A DNA stretch of 64,000 bases, from positions 124,061,810-124,125,809 of the forward strand of contig OX422220.1 of the NCBI GenBank assembly GCA_949130495.1, written 5' to 3'. Position numbers and translations under genes: made by a program. The DNA comes from Sambucus nigra. Its lineage: Eukaryota > Streptophyta > Magnoliopsida > Dipsacales > Adoxaceae. The number at the start of each line of letters is the position of its first letter. Position 1 is the stretch's first letter. The notes under the pieces are model-generated. The model ran no database searches, had not been told where the DNA came from, and saw only the letters and a list, made by a program, of their open reading frames with translations. Below are positions 51,648-64,000 of the stretch, piece after piece.

Positions 51648-54612
51648 TGTGACACCCCGACTAATTAAATACCGGGTAGCTACTCCTTTATTAAATTAAT
51701 TCAAAATGCCAAGTTGGTCCAGTTAATAGCATCACCGTCGAAAACATTTTAATGATTACTAACCACCTAGTATTTAAAAAGTAAGTTGCCAAATTTTAAT
51801 TTAAGTCTGATTAACATGCAACAAGTGTAATGAAGAATAATAACACCATTCACCATAACGAAGTAAATAGAATAACCATCACATAATGTAATTAAAGTCT
51901 GGAGGAAAACTCCTCACTACAAATCCCACAACTGAAATAAGTAACGAAATACTGAATACTGAATCAATACATGCCAAAGTCTGAAAACTGAAATGGAAAG
52001 ATGTCTCTAATAGAAATGGGCAACATGCCCTACAACTGATAAATACTGAATCAGGAATCCAAATGAAAGAAGCGTCTACAAGCAAATCCCCGTAGCTTCC
52101 ACAAACAGCTACAGCTCGTCACCTGAATGAGTATCCTATGCATGGTGTCCTTGTGGCTGGGCACCTAAAATGGTTTTACAAAAATATAGATTTGAAAGCA
52201 AACGGGTCAGAGCCCGAATGTGGAGATATTTTAAAAACCTGCAAGTGCTTTAAAAACATTTAAAACATTAAATGCAAAGTACATGTTAGGACGTGCACTC
52301 ACATGATATTCTCACCTCTCGTCTAACTGTGCACTCCTAACGTAAGTACCCATCTAAAACGACACAAACCACTAGCTAAGTGACATCCTATCTAGCTAAA
52401 CTGCCATAGGTTCTACCCTTGTTACTCGGTTCCCATTAACATTATAACGATCTCAATTAAATAGGGCTTAACGTAACTTCAGGTTCTCATACAAAAGTAA
52501 TACAACTCGTTATAGATCATCCCTCTATGTTATTCCATAGTTACTCACAATACCATATAAACATTCCAGTTTATTAAGCGTATATTTTCCACAACATAAA
52601 TATACAATATAAGAACCCCGAGACTAAGCTGCGGTGCACACATACTCTGCTATCCATCCCGGTACATCACGTACATAAGGATCACATATTCCGAATCTCT
52701 CAGGAATAGTTCACAGATAACAACATCACAAATAATGGAGGCGAACACAGTCACATCACATGGGTCACGCACATACCTACGCTCCCACGATCAGCGGACT
52801 TATTAATATCCCAATAAGTCTTTCTCTGACATATGTTCATCAAGGTAACCAGTCTAAATCCGGGCAACACAAGGATTAGAGGGCCCTAAGCGAACGCAAA
52901 CCTCCCGTGATAGCAAGTATGGTAGGTATGTCATACACACAAATCATATACCAATACTAAGTAAGCACACATCTTAGTAATCCCGTAGTTAATTGTAGTA
53001 CATATCACGTTCTCGTACCAACTTAATATATATACAACTTATATAATCCCGGTCCATAATTATACGCGCTATAATTTATTCTCACGTCGTAGTAGGCACT
53101 CACGTCTCGACTCAAATATCTATTTGATTTGATCCACATTTATATAATTTACTCCTCATTATAACCCAAATGTCCCAAGTATACTAATACACCATCAAAG
53201 GAATGTTATCTCTATCCTCGAACAAGTTTACGGGACTCCCAAAAGCAAAACAGGCCAAAAAGGCCTAAACTGCCAGCTCGTTAGAAGTCTCGTTCGAACG
53301 AGGCTGTTCGAACGAGATTTCAGTTCGTTCGAACGAACTGTACCTTCTAACGACATCTCGTTCGAACGAAGGTATCGAACGAAATACAGTTCGTTCGAAC
53401 GAAGGTATCGAACGAAATCTCCCCTCGTTAGAAGCGACTGGTCAACTTGTTAGAAGCTCGTTCGAACGAGCTCATTCGAACGACCTGGGAAGGTCTTCTA
53501 ACGAACGACCAGTTTCGAGCCCAGATTTCCTACTTTCGTTTTTCATCAATTTTTACTCCTCAAATCTCCTCCAAAATTCGTCCCCACAATGTTTTAAGGT
53601 CTCTAATCAATCCTAAACATATCAAGGTTATAAACTAACGTATTTTACGGAGTTAATTCATCCCAATCATCATTAAATCACAAGTCTCTACACTTTTCCC
53701 CCAATCTTTCAAGAACATGAACCCTAAAATTTCTAGATCCTTAATTTGTCCAATTAAATCCGTTTTTGTGTCTTACAAGATATATCAACATCAGATTAGT
53801 CCTCTAACTATGATTCTACATGCAATCCTTTCATCAAAATTTAGTATTCTACTTCTAAACTCATGGGTTTTTCATTATCTTCCAAGAACAAACAAAAATT
53901 TGAATTATCTAACATGGAAGGAACATTTTCTGAAAGTAAATGGAATTAAATCACTTGCCTTGAGTTTATCTATGATTTTGTTGTTGATTTGCTGAAGCTA
54001 TCTCTCTCTCTCTGCAGAATTTCCTCTCTACAAGCTTTCTTCTCCAAAGGTGGCTATGGTGGCTAGGGTTTTTCTTTGGGAAAGTTGGAAACCTAATTTG
54101 ATAACCTCCGTAGCTTATTGGGTCATTAAGGGTTGGTTAGTGGGTTTAGTGGGTCTATTCCCAATCAGATAAAGACTCCTAATTTTCGTCATTATTAATT
54201 CCTCAAAATACAAAATTACCAAAATGCCCTTTATGTTGTCGGTATGGCCTAAAAATACCCCGGGACCCAAATTAAACCCCCGGCTAGTGTTTTCTGACTA
54301 TCTCGACCCTTTCGGATGCGTTAGCGCACTCAAAACGACTATACGGTTAATAAAATTTAAATTCTCTTTTATAATTAAAATAATTACATCCTGACACGAC
54401 TGTCACCCGCGTCCCAATAAAATGACCAAATTGCCGTATATCAATCTCACGACAATTTTCATAATTCAATATTCATATATCACCATATATACTCAATATA
54501 GTCAAATACCAACTCACATCTCGCTAGTATTTTATCCGGATTAATTTCCAATTAATTCTCATTTAAATAATTAATCCCAAAATAAATATTGCCAAAAATA
54601 TGGGGTATTACA
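51648..54612 (-). repeat. Tekay-C 3' LTR (2965 bp)
   Basis: Plus-strand ends TGTGACACCCCG and GGGGTATTACA. Palindrome cluster 53277-53510 includes the 20-bp perfect palindrome CAGTTCGTTCGAACGAACTG at 53321-53340. Hairpin 52144-52165; CT tract 54001-54030. Confidence 0.95.
53277..53510. repeat. Palindrome cluster in the Tekay-C 3' LTR
   Basis: Repeated CGTTCGAACG-type words on both strands with GTTAGAAG and CTTCTAAC arms; the same block lies at 61093-61326 in the other LTR. About 1.1 kb from the element-sense start of the LTR. Confidence 0.85.
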
Positions 54613-54628
54613 TACTCTCCCCCTAATA
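54613..54628 (-). promoter_or_regulatory. Tekay-C polypurine tract
   Basis: Minus-strand TTAGGGGGAGAGTA abuts the LTR. It is preceded in sense by CGAATTTCGGGACGAAATTC, the same block as in the LARD units. Confidence 0.85.
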
Positions 54629-54654
54629 ACTGAATTTCGTCCCGAAATTCGGAA

Positions 54655-57600
54655 CTAGAAAGTACCTGGTATGAACAACTCTGGATAACGTTCGCGCATC
54701 TCATCCTCGCGCTCCCATTTGGACTCCTCGACATTATGATTTCGCCACTGAACACGCACTAACGGAACTATCTTTGACCGCAGCTTCCTCTCACTTCGGT
54801 CCAAAATAGCAATCGGCCCCTCCTCGTAGGAGCTATCCGGCTGGAGATCGATGTCCTCCACAGCAATGTGAGAATGAGCCAAATTATCTCTAAGGTATTT
54901 CCTAAGCGAGGAAATATGAAACACATCGTGAATCCGATGCAAATGCTCCGGTAACCCAAGTCTATACGCAACTGGTTCGATCCGCTCAATAATAGGTAAC
55001 GGCCCCACATACCTTGGTGCCAACTTCCCCTTCTTCCCGAAATGCATAATCCGCTTCATAGGAGATACTCTGAGCAAAACCTGGTCCCCCACTTGGAACT
55101 CTCTGAAAAATCTCTTCGCATCAGCATAACTCTTCTGCCTGTCTTGAGCTACCCGAATGCGACTCCGAATCAACTCAATCCTTGCCGAAGTATCCTGAAT
55201 CACTTCCGGCCCAAGTAGTTTATTGTCCCCCACCTCTAACCAACATGCTGGGGAACGACAAGGTCTACCGTACAATGCTTCAAACGGAGCCATGCCAATA
55301 GTGAACTGATAGGAGTTGTTGTAAGCAAACTCCACCAGTGGTAGGTACTGCTCCCATCCACCCCCAAAGTCAATAATGCACATGCGTAGCATGTCCTCCA
55401 ACATCTGATTTGTACGCTTTGTCTGCCAATCGGTCTGCGGATGATAAGCCGTACTCAACCTCAATTCCGTGCCCATGGCCTCCTGGAAACTCTCCCAAAA
55501 CCTCGAAATAAATATCTTGTCTCTGTCAGACACGATATTTAGGGGCACACCGTGAAGTCTCACAACCTCTGAAATGAAGAGCTGAGCATACTGTCCCGTA
55601 GTGTAGTCAGTCCTTACGGGTAAAAAGTGAGCGACTTTGGACAACCTGTCCACAATTACCCAAACGGAGTCGTGACCCCTCTGTGACGTAGGCAACCCCG
55701 TGATAAAGTCCATGGATATGCTCTCCCACATCCACACCGGGACCTCCAACGGCTGTAGCAGTCCTGCCGGTTTCTGATGATCCACTTTTACAAGCTGACA
55801 AGTGGCGCATTTAGAAACAAACTCAGCGATATCTCTCTTCATACCACTCCACCAATACTGGCGTCTCATGTCTTGGTACATTTTGTCCCCTCCGGGATGT
55901 ACCGCGAACCGTGAGCCGTGCGACTTTGTCATCACCTCGTGTCGCAATTCCTCCCCTTCTGGAACCACCAATCTCCCATTGAAGCGTAATCACCCGTCTG
56001 AGCTAACGGTATAGGACTCGACTCCCTCTGCTAGTAATCGAACTATCTGCTCCTGACAGAATGAGTCATTAGCCTGTGCCCGTACTACCTTCGTGACAAT
56101 CTGCGGTGTAACAGTCATCACAGGCATGAAAGATCGGGCCACTGCATCCTGGTGTCCCAATTCCTTCCACTTGGCCTTCCACACCTCTGCCACTTCATCT
56201 GCTGGCCTACGGCTCAACGCGTCTGCCACCACATTAGCCTTACCCAGGTGATACTGGATGTCGAACTGGTAGTCTTTCACAAACTCAAGCCACCTACGCT
56301 GTCGCATATTCAACTCCTTCTGCGTGAACAGGTACTGTAGGGACTTGTGGTCCGTGAACAGTTGGAACTTCTCCCCCAAGAGATAGTGCCTCCAAATCCG
56401 TAGGGCAATTACCACTGCCGCCAACTCCAAATCATGAGTGGGGTAATTTTTCTCATGAGGCTTAAGCTTACGGGAAGCATAAGCTATGGCCTGTCTCTCC
56501 TGCTGTAATACACCTCCAAGCCCTTGCAAAGACGCATCGGTGTAAACCAAATACTCAACTACCGGTCTCGGCAATGCTAACACAGGTGTTGAGGTCAATT
56601 TATCCTTCAATTCATCGAATGCCAACTGACAGGCATCACTCCAGATGAATGGCACACCCTTACGAGTCAGATGTGTCAAAGGACCTGCTATCTTCGAGAA
56701 ACCCCGAATAAACCTCCTGTAGTATCCTGCTAGGCCCAAGAAACTACGAATCTCAGTCGGTGTCGTGGGCCGTCCCCACTCCCTCACCGCGGATACCTTC
56801 CCCGGATCAACAGATATTCCCCGGTCGGAAATGATATGTCCCAAAAACTGGACCTCCTTCAGCCAAAACCCGCATTTCTCATATTTTGCATACAACTCGT
56901 TCTGACGAAGTGTCTACAAAACTTGCCTCAAATGCTCGGCGTGCTCCTCCTCTGTCTGGGAGTAAACCAGAATATCATCGATGAAGACAATGACAAACTG
57001 ATCTAAGAAATCCCTGAACACTCTGTTCATCAAGTCCATAAACACTGCTGGAGCGTTGGTCAAACCAAAAGGCATAACCCGAAACTCGTAAGAACCATAT
57101 CTCGACAAGAACGCGGTCTTCGAGACATCCTCCTCCCGAATACGCAACTGATGGTATCCCGATCTCAAATCAATTTTTGAGAAGAAAGAAGCTCCTCTCA
57201 ACTGGTCGAATAATTCATCGATTCGAGGCAACGGATACTTATTCCGTATCGTGACCTTATTCAACTCTCGGTAGTCCACACACAATCTCAGTGAACCATC
57301 CCTCTTCTTCACAAACAAAACTGGAGCGCCCCAAGGTGAGGTACTCCTGTGAATAAAGCCCTGACCTAACAGCTGCTCTATCTGGTCTCGTAGCTCTCGC
57401 ATCTCTGCCGGAGCCATACGGTACGGTGAGCGTGCTATAGGTCTCGTATCCGACAATAGGTCTATAACAAAGTCTATTTCTCGACTGGGGGGTAGGCCTG
57501 GTATCTCCTGAAACACATCCGAATACTCCCTGACAACTGAGATAGAATCTAAAGGAATCACAACCTCCTTAGAGGTATCCTCCTCTATGTAATACAAATG

Positions 57601-59283
57601 AGCGGTCGACCCTCCCTCTGGGCGAGGCATCGCCACTACAAACATCTCTTGCCCCGGAATGGCAAAAATAATGCTTCCGCTGAAGCAATCAATCATGGCC
57701 CTATAAGCTACGAGCCAATCCATACCGATAATCACATCGTGAACATGTATATCTAATACCAACATGTCTGCAGGTAATACCAAACCACCAATCTCTACCC
57801 CCACTCCCCGGCATATAAAGAAAATAAGTGACCCACTCCCTAATGGTGAGTCAATACACGTCACTGTGCTCTCCGCTGTGGCTAACAACCCTAAAGCCTT
57901 CGCAAAATGTGTAGCTATAAAACAATGTGTAGCCCCCGTATCAAATAATACCCGACCCATAGTGCCATGGATAGGAAACGTACCCTCAATCGCGGGCGGT
58001 GCCTGTGGAACTGCTGCCTGGTGGACGTTGTAGACATGTCCATACTGTAGCTGCCCCTTCTGAACTGGGACTGCTGGAATGGGTGGCAATGCTGCCATCT
58101 GTGGCGGTGCGGGGAGAGCGGCAGGAAGCATAGGCCTCTGCGGCTCCGGGCGAGCACCCTGCTGCTGCTGCTGTGGGGCCCTGCCCCTATCAGGACAATC
58201 CTGTCGTTTATGGCCAGTCTTGCCACAAACAAAACACTTCCCTGGGAAGTTCCCTCCTCTCTGCCCCTGCGGTCCCCGGCCCTGGTGGCCGTTACCGTTC
58301 CTCCCTTGGCCCTGTTGGCCCTGCTGGAACTGCTGCCCATTCTGCCCCTGTTGGCCCTGATGGCCGTTTGGACCCTGATGGCCCTGACGGAAACCTCCCT
58401 GTCCCTGTCTGTAGTTCCCTGATCGGAACCTCTTCTGATCCCCCTGCTGGGAACCCTGCTCACCCTGTCTCTGCCCCTGAACAGATTGTGCCCCACCGGC
58501 ACCATGTCCTCCTGTCCTGCCCTGATGGCTAGACTCTCCCGACCTCTTGCCCTCAGCCATATGAAAGCGGTGGTCCTGGCAGTGTGACAAAGCAGCGTTA
58601 ACCACATCAGAATACGTGGCCAACGAAAGGTTCCCTAACAGATGCTGACGGATCCTCCATGTTAACCCGTCGGTGAATTTCTCAATCTTCTTCTTCTCTG
58701 TCGGTATCTCATCCGTAACGATATTCAACAGAAACTCGGGCTCATACTCGGCCACGGTCTTACCCTCCTGCTTCAGACTCATCAATTTCCTCCTCATTTC
58801 CGTGTGAACAGCTGACGGAAAGTACTTGCGGTCGAACCGAACCCAAAAGTCCTGAATAGTGAGAGTATCCCTCTCCTCTACGGTGGTAATAGACTCCCAC
58901 CACTGCAGTGCAGATCCAACTAGCTTGAAAGTAGCTAGCACCTGCTTCTGAACATCCGTGCACTCATGCATCCTCAAGTGCCTCTGCATATCCTTCCTCC
59001 ACTGGCTCGAGACTACCACATCTGAGCTACCTGTAAACTCTGGCGGATGCGCTTTTTGAAAAGCGTCACGTACACGTTCCCAAGCAGACGAGAATGCATT
59101 AGCCTGTACTGGCGCGGCAACCGGCGCCTGAGGTGGTGCCTGCTGAACTACGGTAATTGCGGCATTTACCGCTTGGGCTACTATAGCTGCAACCTCAGCG
59201 GCGTTCATCATGCCCTGAACTGGAGCGGGCTGGGGTTCGAGCGTTGCATCCCTGGGAACTCGTCGTGCACGTCGTGGAGGCAT
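54655..59283 (-). pseudogene. gag-pol: Tekay-C gag-pol polyprotein, two nonsense codons and altered integrase active site
   Basis: One frame of 1542 codons from ATG 59283. Order: gag ([15 protein letters not shown]), Gln/Gly-rich linker, zinc knuckle [14 protein letters not shown] from residue 350, protease LFDTGATHC (Asp 448), RT ([15 protein letters not shown] with Asp 769-770), stop TAG 56914-56916, RNase H ([11 protein letters not shown]), stop TGA 55990-55992, integrase zinc finger (HPGGDKMYQ, CATCQ), catalytic Asp (VIVDRLSK) and Asp (VSDRDKIF), then at the third position (35 residues on) Lys 1289 instead of Glu, codon at 55417-55419, with Trp two codons earlier where Gly is usual. The C-terminus is chromodomain-like (VQWRNHNVEESKWERED). 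No frameshift. Protein from this copy should be truncated in RT and, even if read through, deficient in integration; spread would need trans supply. Confidence 0.95.
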
Positions 59284-59452
59284 CTGAAATAAGAATGAAG
59301 TTTATAAGTTCGCAGTTATAAACTTAAAATAGCTGAAGAACGTAGCATACACAAAAAGAGTACAACAGTACTAAAATATAGGGCTCTATATCAAAGAAAG
59401 CTCAGCGGAAACATAATAGCCGTACAGATCCTAAAGGACACTAGAACCTGAT
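59284..59452 (-). other. Tekay-C leader between PBS and gag
   Basis: Contains TAGGGCTCTATATCAAAGAA and AGCTCAGCGGAAACATAATA on +, both nearly identical to the leaders in the LARD array. This is the region where plant elements usually carry packaging signals. Confidence 0.7.
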
Positions 59453-59464
59453 GCTCTGATACCA
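59453..59464 (-). promoter_or_regulatory. Tekay-C primer binding site (tRNA-iMet type)
   Basis: Minus-strand TGGTATCAGAGC, 2 bp from the 5' LTR. Confidence 0.93.
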
Positions 59465-59466
59465 CC

Positions 59467-62430
59467 TGTGACACCCCGACTAATTAAATACCCGGTAGCT
59501 ACTCCTTTATTAAATTAATTCAAAATGCCAAGTTGGTCCAGTTAATAGCATCACTGTCGAAAACATTTTAATGATTACTAACCACCTAGTATTTAAAAAG
59601 TAAGTTGCCAAATTTTAATTTAAGTCTGATTAACATGCAACAAGTGTAATGAAGAATAATAACACCATTCACCATAACGAAGTAAATAGAATAACCATCA
59701 TATAATGTAATTAAAGTCTGGAGGAAAACTCCTCACTACAAATCCCACAACTGAAATAAGTAACGAAATACTGAATACTGAATCAATACATGCCAAAGTC
59801 TGAAAACTGAAATGGAAAGATGTCTCTAATAGAAATGGGCAACATGCCCTACAACTGATAAATACTGAATCAGGAATCCAAATGAAAAAGCGTCTACAAG
59901 CAAATCCCTGTAGCTTCCACAAACAGCTACAGCTCGTCACCTGAATGAGTATCATATGCATGGTGTCCTTGTGGCTGGGCACCTAAAATGGTTTTACAAA
60001 AAAATAGATTTGAAAGCAAACGGGTCAGAGCCCGAATGTGGAGATATTTTAAAAACCTGCAAGTGCTTTAAAAACATTTAAAACATTAAATGCAAAGTAC
60101 ATGTTAGGACGTGCACTCACATGATATTCTCACCTCTCGTCTAACTGTGCACTCCTAACGTAAGTACCCATCTAAAACGACACAAACCACTAGCTAAGTG
60201 ACATCCTATCTAGCTAAACTGCCATAGGTTCTACCCTTGTTACTCGGTTCCCATTAACATTATAACGATCTCAATTAAATAGGGCTTAACGTAACTTCAG
60301 GTTCTCATACAAAAGTAATACAACTCGTTATAGATCATCCCTCTATGTTATTCCATAGTTACTCACAATACCATATAAAAGTTCCAGTTTATTAAGCGTA
60401 TATTTTCCACAACATAAATATACAATATAAGCACCCCGAGACTAAGCTGCGGTGCACACATACTCTGCTATCCATCCCGGTACATCACGTACATAAGGAT
60501 CACACATTCCGAATCTCTCAGGAATAGTTCACAGATAACAACATCACAAATAATGGAGGCGAACACAGTCACATCACATGGGTCACGCACATACCTACGC
60601 TCCCACGATCAGCGGACTTATTAATATCCCAATAAGTCTTTCTCTGACCTATGTTCATCAAGGTAACCAGTCTAAATTCGGGCAACACAAGGATTAGAGG
60701 GCCCTAAGCGAACGCAAACCTCCCGTGATAGCAAGTATGGTAGGTATGTCATACACACAAATCATATACCAATACTAAGTAAGCACACATCTTAGTAATC
60801 CCGTAGTTAATTGTAGTACATATCACGTTCTCGTACCAACTTAATATATATACAACTTATATAATCCCGGTCCATAATTATACGCGCTATAATTTATTCT
60901 CACGTCGTAGTAGGCACTCACGTCTCGAATCAAATGTCTATTTGATTTGATCCATATTTATATAATTTACTCCTCATTATAACCCAAATGTCCCAAGTAT
61001 ACTAATACACCATCAAAGGAATGTTATCTCTATCTTCGAACAAGTTTACGGGACTCCCAAAATCAAAACAGGCCAAAAAGGCCTAAACTGCCAGCTCGTT
61101 AGAAGTCTCGTTCGAACGAGGCTGTTCGAACGAGATTTCAGTTCGTTCGAACGAACTGTACCTTCTAACGACATCTCGTTCGAACGAAGGTATCGAACGA
61201 AATACAGTTCGTTCGAACGAAGGTATCGAACGAAATCTCCCCTCGTTAGAAGCGACTGGTCAACTCGTTAGAAGCTCGTTCGAACGAGCTCGTTCGAACG
61301 ACCTGGGAAGGTCTTCTAACGAACGACCAGTTTCGAGCCCAGATTTCCTACTTTCGTTTTTCATCAATTTTTACTCCTCAAATCTCCTCCAAAATTCGTC
61401 CCCACAATGTTTTAAGGTCTCTAATCAATCCTAAACATATCAAGGTTATAAACTAACGTATTTTACGGAGTTAATTCATCCCAATCATCATTAAATCACA
61501 AGTCTCTACACTTTTCCCCCAATCTTTCAAGAACATGAACCCTAAAATTTCTAGATCCTTAATTTGTCCAATTAAATCCATTTTTGTGTCTTACAAGATA
61601 TATCAACATCAGATTAGTCCTCTAACTATGATTCTACATGCAATCCTTTCATCAAAATTTAGTATTCTACTTCTAAACTCATGGGTTTTTCATTATCTTC
61701 CAAGAACAAACAAAAATTTGAATTATCTAACATGGAAGGGACATTTTCTGAAAGTAAATGGAATTAAATCACTTGCCTTGAGTTTATCTCTGATTTTGAT
61801 GTTGATTTGCTGAAGCTATCTCTCTCTCTCTGCAGAATTTCCTCTCTACAAGCTTTCTTCTCCAAAGGTGGCTATGGTGGCTAGGGTTTTTCTTTGGAAA
61901 AGTTGGAAACCTAATTTGATAACCTCTGTAGCTTATTGGGTCATTAAGGGTTGGTTAGTGGGTTTAGTGGGTCTATTCCCAATCAGATAAAGACTCCTAA
62001 TTTTCGTCATTATTAATTCCTCAAAATACAAAATTACCAAAATGCCCTTTATGTTGCCGGTATGGCCTAAAAATACCCCGGGACCCAAATTAAACCCCCG
62101 GCTAGTGTTTTCTGACTATCTCGACCCTTCCGGACGCGTTAGCGCACTCAAAACGACTATACGGTTAATAAAATTTAAATTCTCTTTTATAATTAAAATA
62201 ATTATATCCTGACGCGACTGTCACCCGCGTCCCAATAAAATGACCAAATTGCCGTATATCAATCTCACGACAATTTTCATAATTCAATATTCATATATCA
62301 CCATATATACTCAATATAGTCAAATACCAACTCACATCTCGCTAGTATTTTATCCGAATTAATTTCCAATTAATTCTCATTTAAATAATTAATCCCAAAA
62401 TAAATATTGCCAAAAATACAGGGTATTACA
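59467..62430 (-). repeat. Tekay-C 5' LTR (2964 bp)
   Basis: Near-identical to 51648-54612. Palindrome cluster 61093-61326; hairpin 59962-59983; ends GGGTATTACA before the GATAT duplication. Confidence 0.95.
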
Positions 62431-63773
62431 GATATTTATAGGAATACATACTCCTGTAGTGCTATCATAGGAAGTTGCGCGATGTCGATGAGTCCCCTCG
62501 CTTGTGACAGCAGGGAAAGTATAATTCCTAAGTCATATCGCCTGATGTTTTATTGTGTGATTTATTTTCTGAGGTGAGCCGCTTTAGGTATGATTCAGAG
62601 TCACTTTCGGGGGGCATATGACCGCCTCCACTACGTTTACGATATTTTTACCCGAGCTCGTGAGTGATTCCAACTTGACGTAATCGGGTTAGAGTCAGCA
62701 TACCTGGGATATGATAGAATTTTAGAAATAGCATTCGATGAGTTATTACTCGGTAATGGATAGTTATTATACGCGACATGTGTGTGGATGTTATAGTATA
62801 CTAGTACGTATATAATATGAGTAAATAATTATATATGGGATTAATACATACGTGTGAATGTATTTCTTATATAATTAGTGTGAAAGTTATATGATTAAAA
62901 AGGGATTTCCTATATAACTAGGGTGAACATTATATGACTTAATATAGTTGAACTGATTAATAAGTTAATGAGTAGATAACTTCATAATCAAAGTAAGAAT
63001 ACTCGGGTTAGAGTAGTGCGATCGAAAGAGGTGTAATAAGGTTAGTTAGGTGGGGTAGCATAACTTGTGAGGTTAGAAGACAAGATTTAGGTGTGCATAT
63101 TGGATGAGGGGTGAGTTATACCTTAAGAGAGTGCGAAACTAGATTAAATATGAAAATTGCTCATGCATATTTAATTGATTTCAATTTAACTGCTTGCTAA
63201 ATATTTTCTAAATGTTTTACTTGGGCTCTGACCCATGTCAAAATCCTTTCCAAAACATTTTAGGTGTCTAGCCATAGGGACGCCCAACTTGAGGATTCTA
63301 TCCAGGGATGCGTAGCTGCAACTCGTGTGGAAGTTGCAGGACTTTGCTATAGACGCTTTGTTCATTTATTCCTAGTGTAGGGACTTCATTTCAGTACTCA
63401 TTTGGGCATGTTGTCTTTCAGACTATTTCAGTATTTCCAGTTTATGGATTAGACTTTGTGTATCCAGTTCGTTATTTCAGTATATTGTTGAATTTTATTG
63501 TTGAACAGATAGTTGATTCGATCTTCTTCATTCATATTATTTATCCGTGTTGGATTCATTTATCAGTTTGTGTTGATGGTTTAATAATTACTTATTTTTG
63601 CATGTTTTTAATTAATGTAAGATAAAATTTGGCATCGGTCTATTTAAATATTAGGTGCTTAGTAACTTTAAAAATGTTTTCGACAGTGATGCTAAGAATG
63701 ATCCATATGGGACCAACGTTTTGTTTTGATAAAAGGGCTGTCCACCTAGTATTTTAATAGGTGGAGTGTCACA

Positions 63774-64000
63774 AATAACCTAGTCGACACATTGGCAACC
63801 TTGGCCTCTATGGTCGACATGCCCATGGGGATAACAATGACCCCCTTTCTAGTACAGAAACAGGTAGCACCCACTCACCACTACCACATTGAGCTCGATA
63901 TAGAAAAACATCCAGTCATGGCAGGGTTGTGGTGCTATGACATTTGGCGCCTCCTCAAGCATGATAGCTGTTCTTAAGACGCTGACAAGAAAGATCATGC
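63774..64000 (+). pseudogene. Continuation of the second Tat-like pol after the solo LTR
   Basis: Reads LATLASMVDMPMGITMTP, the typical end of the extra RNase H (ADALATLAS-like) leading towards integrase, with weakly conserved downstream residues to the window edge. It joins the fragment that ends at 36247. Confidence 0.7.

Larger units (their letters stand above)
51648..62430 (-). mobile_element. Tekay-C: full-length Ty3/gypsy chromovirus (Tekay lineage), 10.8 kb
   Basis: 5' LTR 62430-59467, PBS 59464-59453, gag-pol 59283-54655, PPT at 54613, 3' LTR 54612-51648, all on -. Perfect 5-bp target duplication GATAT. LTRs are 2965 and 2964 bp and differ at roughly 34 positions by eye (about 1.1%), so the insertion is recent. 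The pol ends in a chromodomain-like segment, which with the LTR style places it in the Tekay lineage. LTR starts and leader closely match the LARD array. Confidence 0.95.

Noticed and set aside
53277..53510. CRISPR-like array of palindromic repeats
   Set aside because: Repeats are unequal in length and spacing, lie inside plant LTRs, and there are no unique spacers or cas genes.
58079..58607. Pro/Cys-rich and Arg/Gly-rich ORFs of up to 230 codons overlapping Tekay-C gag
   Set aside because: Shadows of the Gln/Gly-rich gag linker in other frames.

Overview
This window is eukaryotic, from a flowering plant and most likely a eudicot. The species cannot be named from the sequence. The evidence is wall-to-wall LTR retrotransposons of the plant lineages Ty3/gypsy Tat, Ty3/gypsy Tekay (chromovirus) and Ty1/copia SIRE-like, a hAT-like DNA transposon derivative, tRNA-iMet primer binding sites and AT-rich spacers. 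I found no intact cellular gene. The only possible host-type coding trace is a small broken fragment resembling replication protein A (32232-32420). It looks like heterochromatin or a repeat-dense intergenic block built by nested insertion.

Layout. 1-3971: 3' half of an old Tat-lineage element on + (RNase H, integrase, decayed antisense extra ORF). 3972-22926: a tandem array LTR-internal-LTR-internal-LTR-internal(partial), on -, of a large non-coding non-autonomous element of LARD type (LTRs about 2.93 kb, internals about 4.08 kb). 22927-32231: a SIRE-like copia element on - with two nonsense codons in its polyprotein and a truncated 3' LTR. Its left edge is joined to the array through a TTTCAG microhomology. 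32232-34449: unique-looking AT-rich DNA with a (CA)n tract and the RPA-like fragment. 34450-36247 and 63774-64000: a second Tat-like pol on +, split first by a 1.1-kb hAT-like element (34972-36068) and then by a solo LTR.

The solo LTR (36248-63773, +) is itself in three pieces because two further elements landed in it. Tekay-A (37449-51304, -, flanking repeat AGGGGA) is a decayed non-autonomous copy whose second LTR was hit by Tekay-B (45815-about 49862, +, only 5' LTR plus broken gag survive). Tekay-C (51648-62430, -, target duplication GATAT) is a young full-length copy with one continuous gag-pol frame carrying two stops and a Glu-to-Lys change at the third catalytic position of integrase.

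How the parts relate. The array, Tekay-A, Tekay-B, Tekay-C and the solo LTR share an LTR plan: termini TGTRAYACCCC...GGGGTGTCACA, a GA-rich tract about 0.5-0.6 kb in, a cluster of short palindromes at about 1.06-1.15 kb, a GGGCTCTGACCC block and a conserved hairpin about 0.5 kb from the end. The palindrome word differs between families while its position does not; this is the most unusual signal here. The array elements have no coding capacity but share PBS, leader and LTR ends with Tekay-C, so a Tekay-C-like element is the likely source of their proteins. Identities quoted are by-eye counts, not computed alignments.
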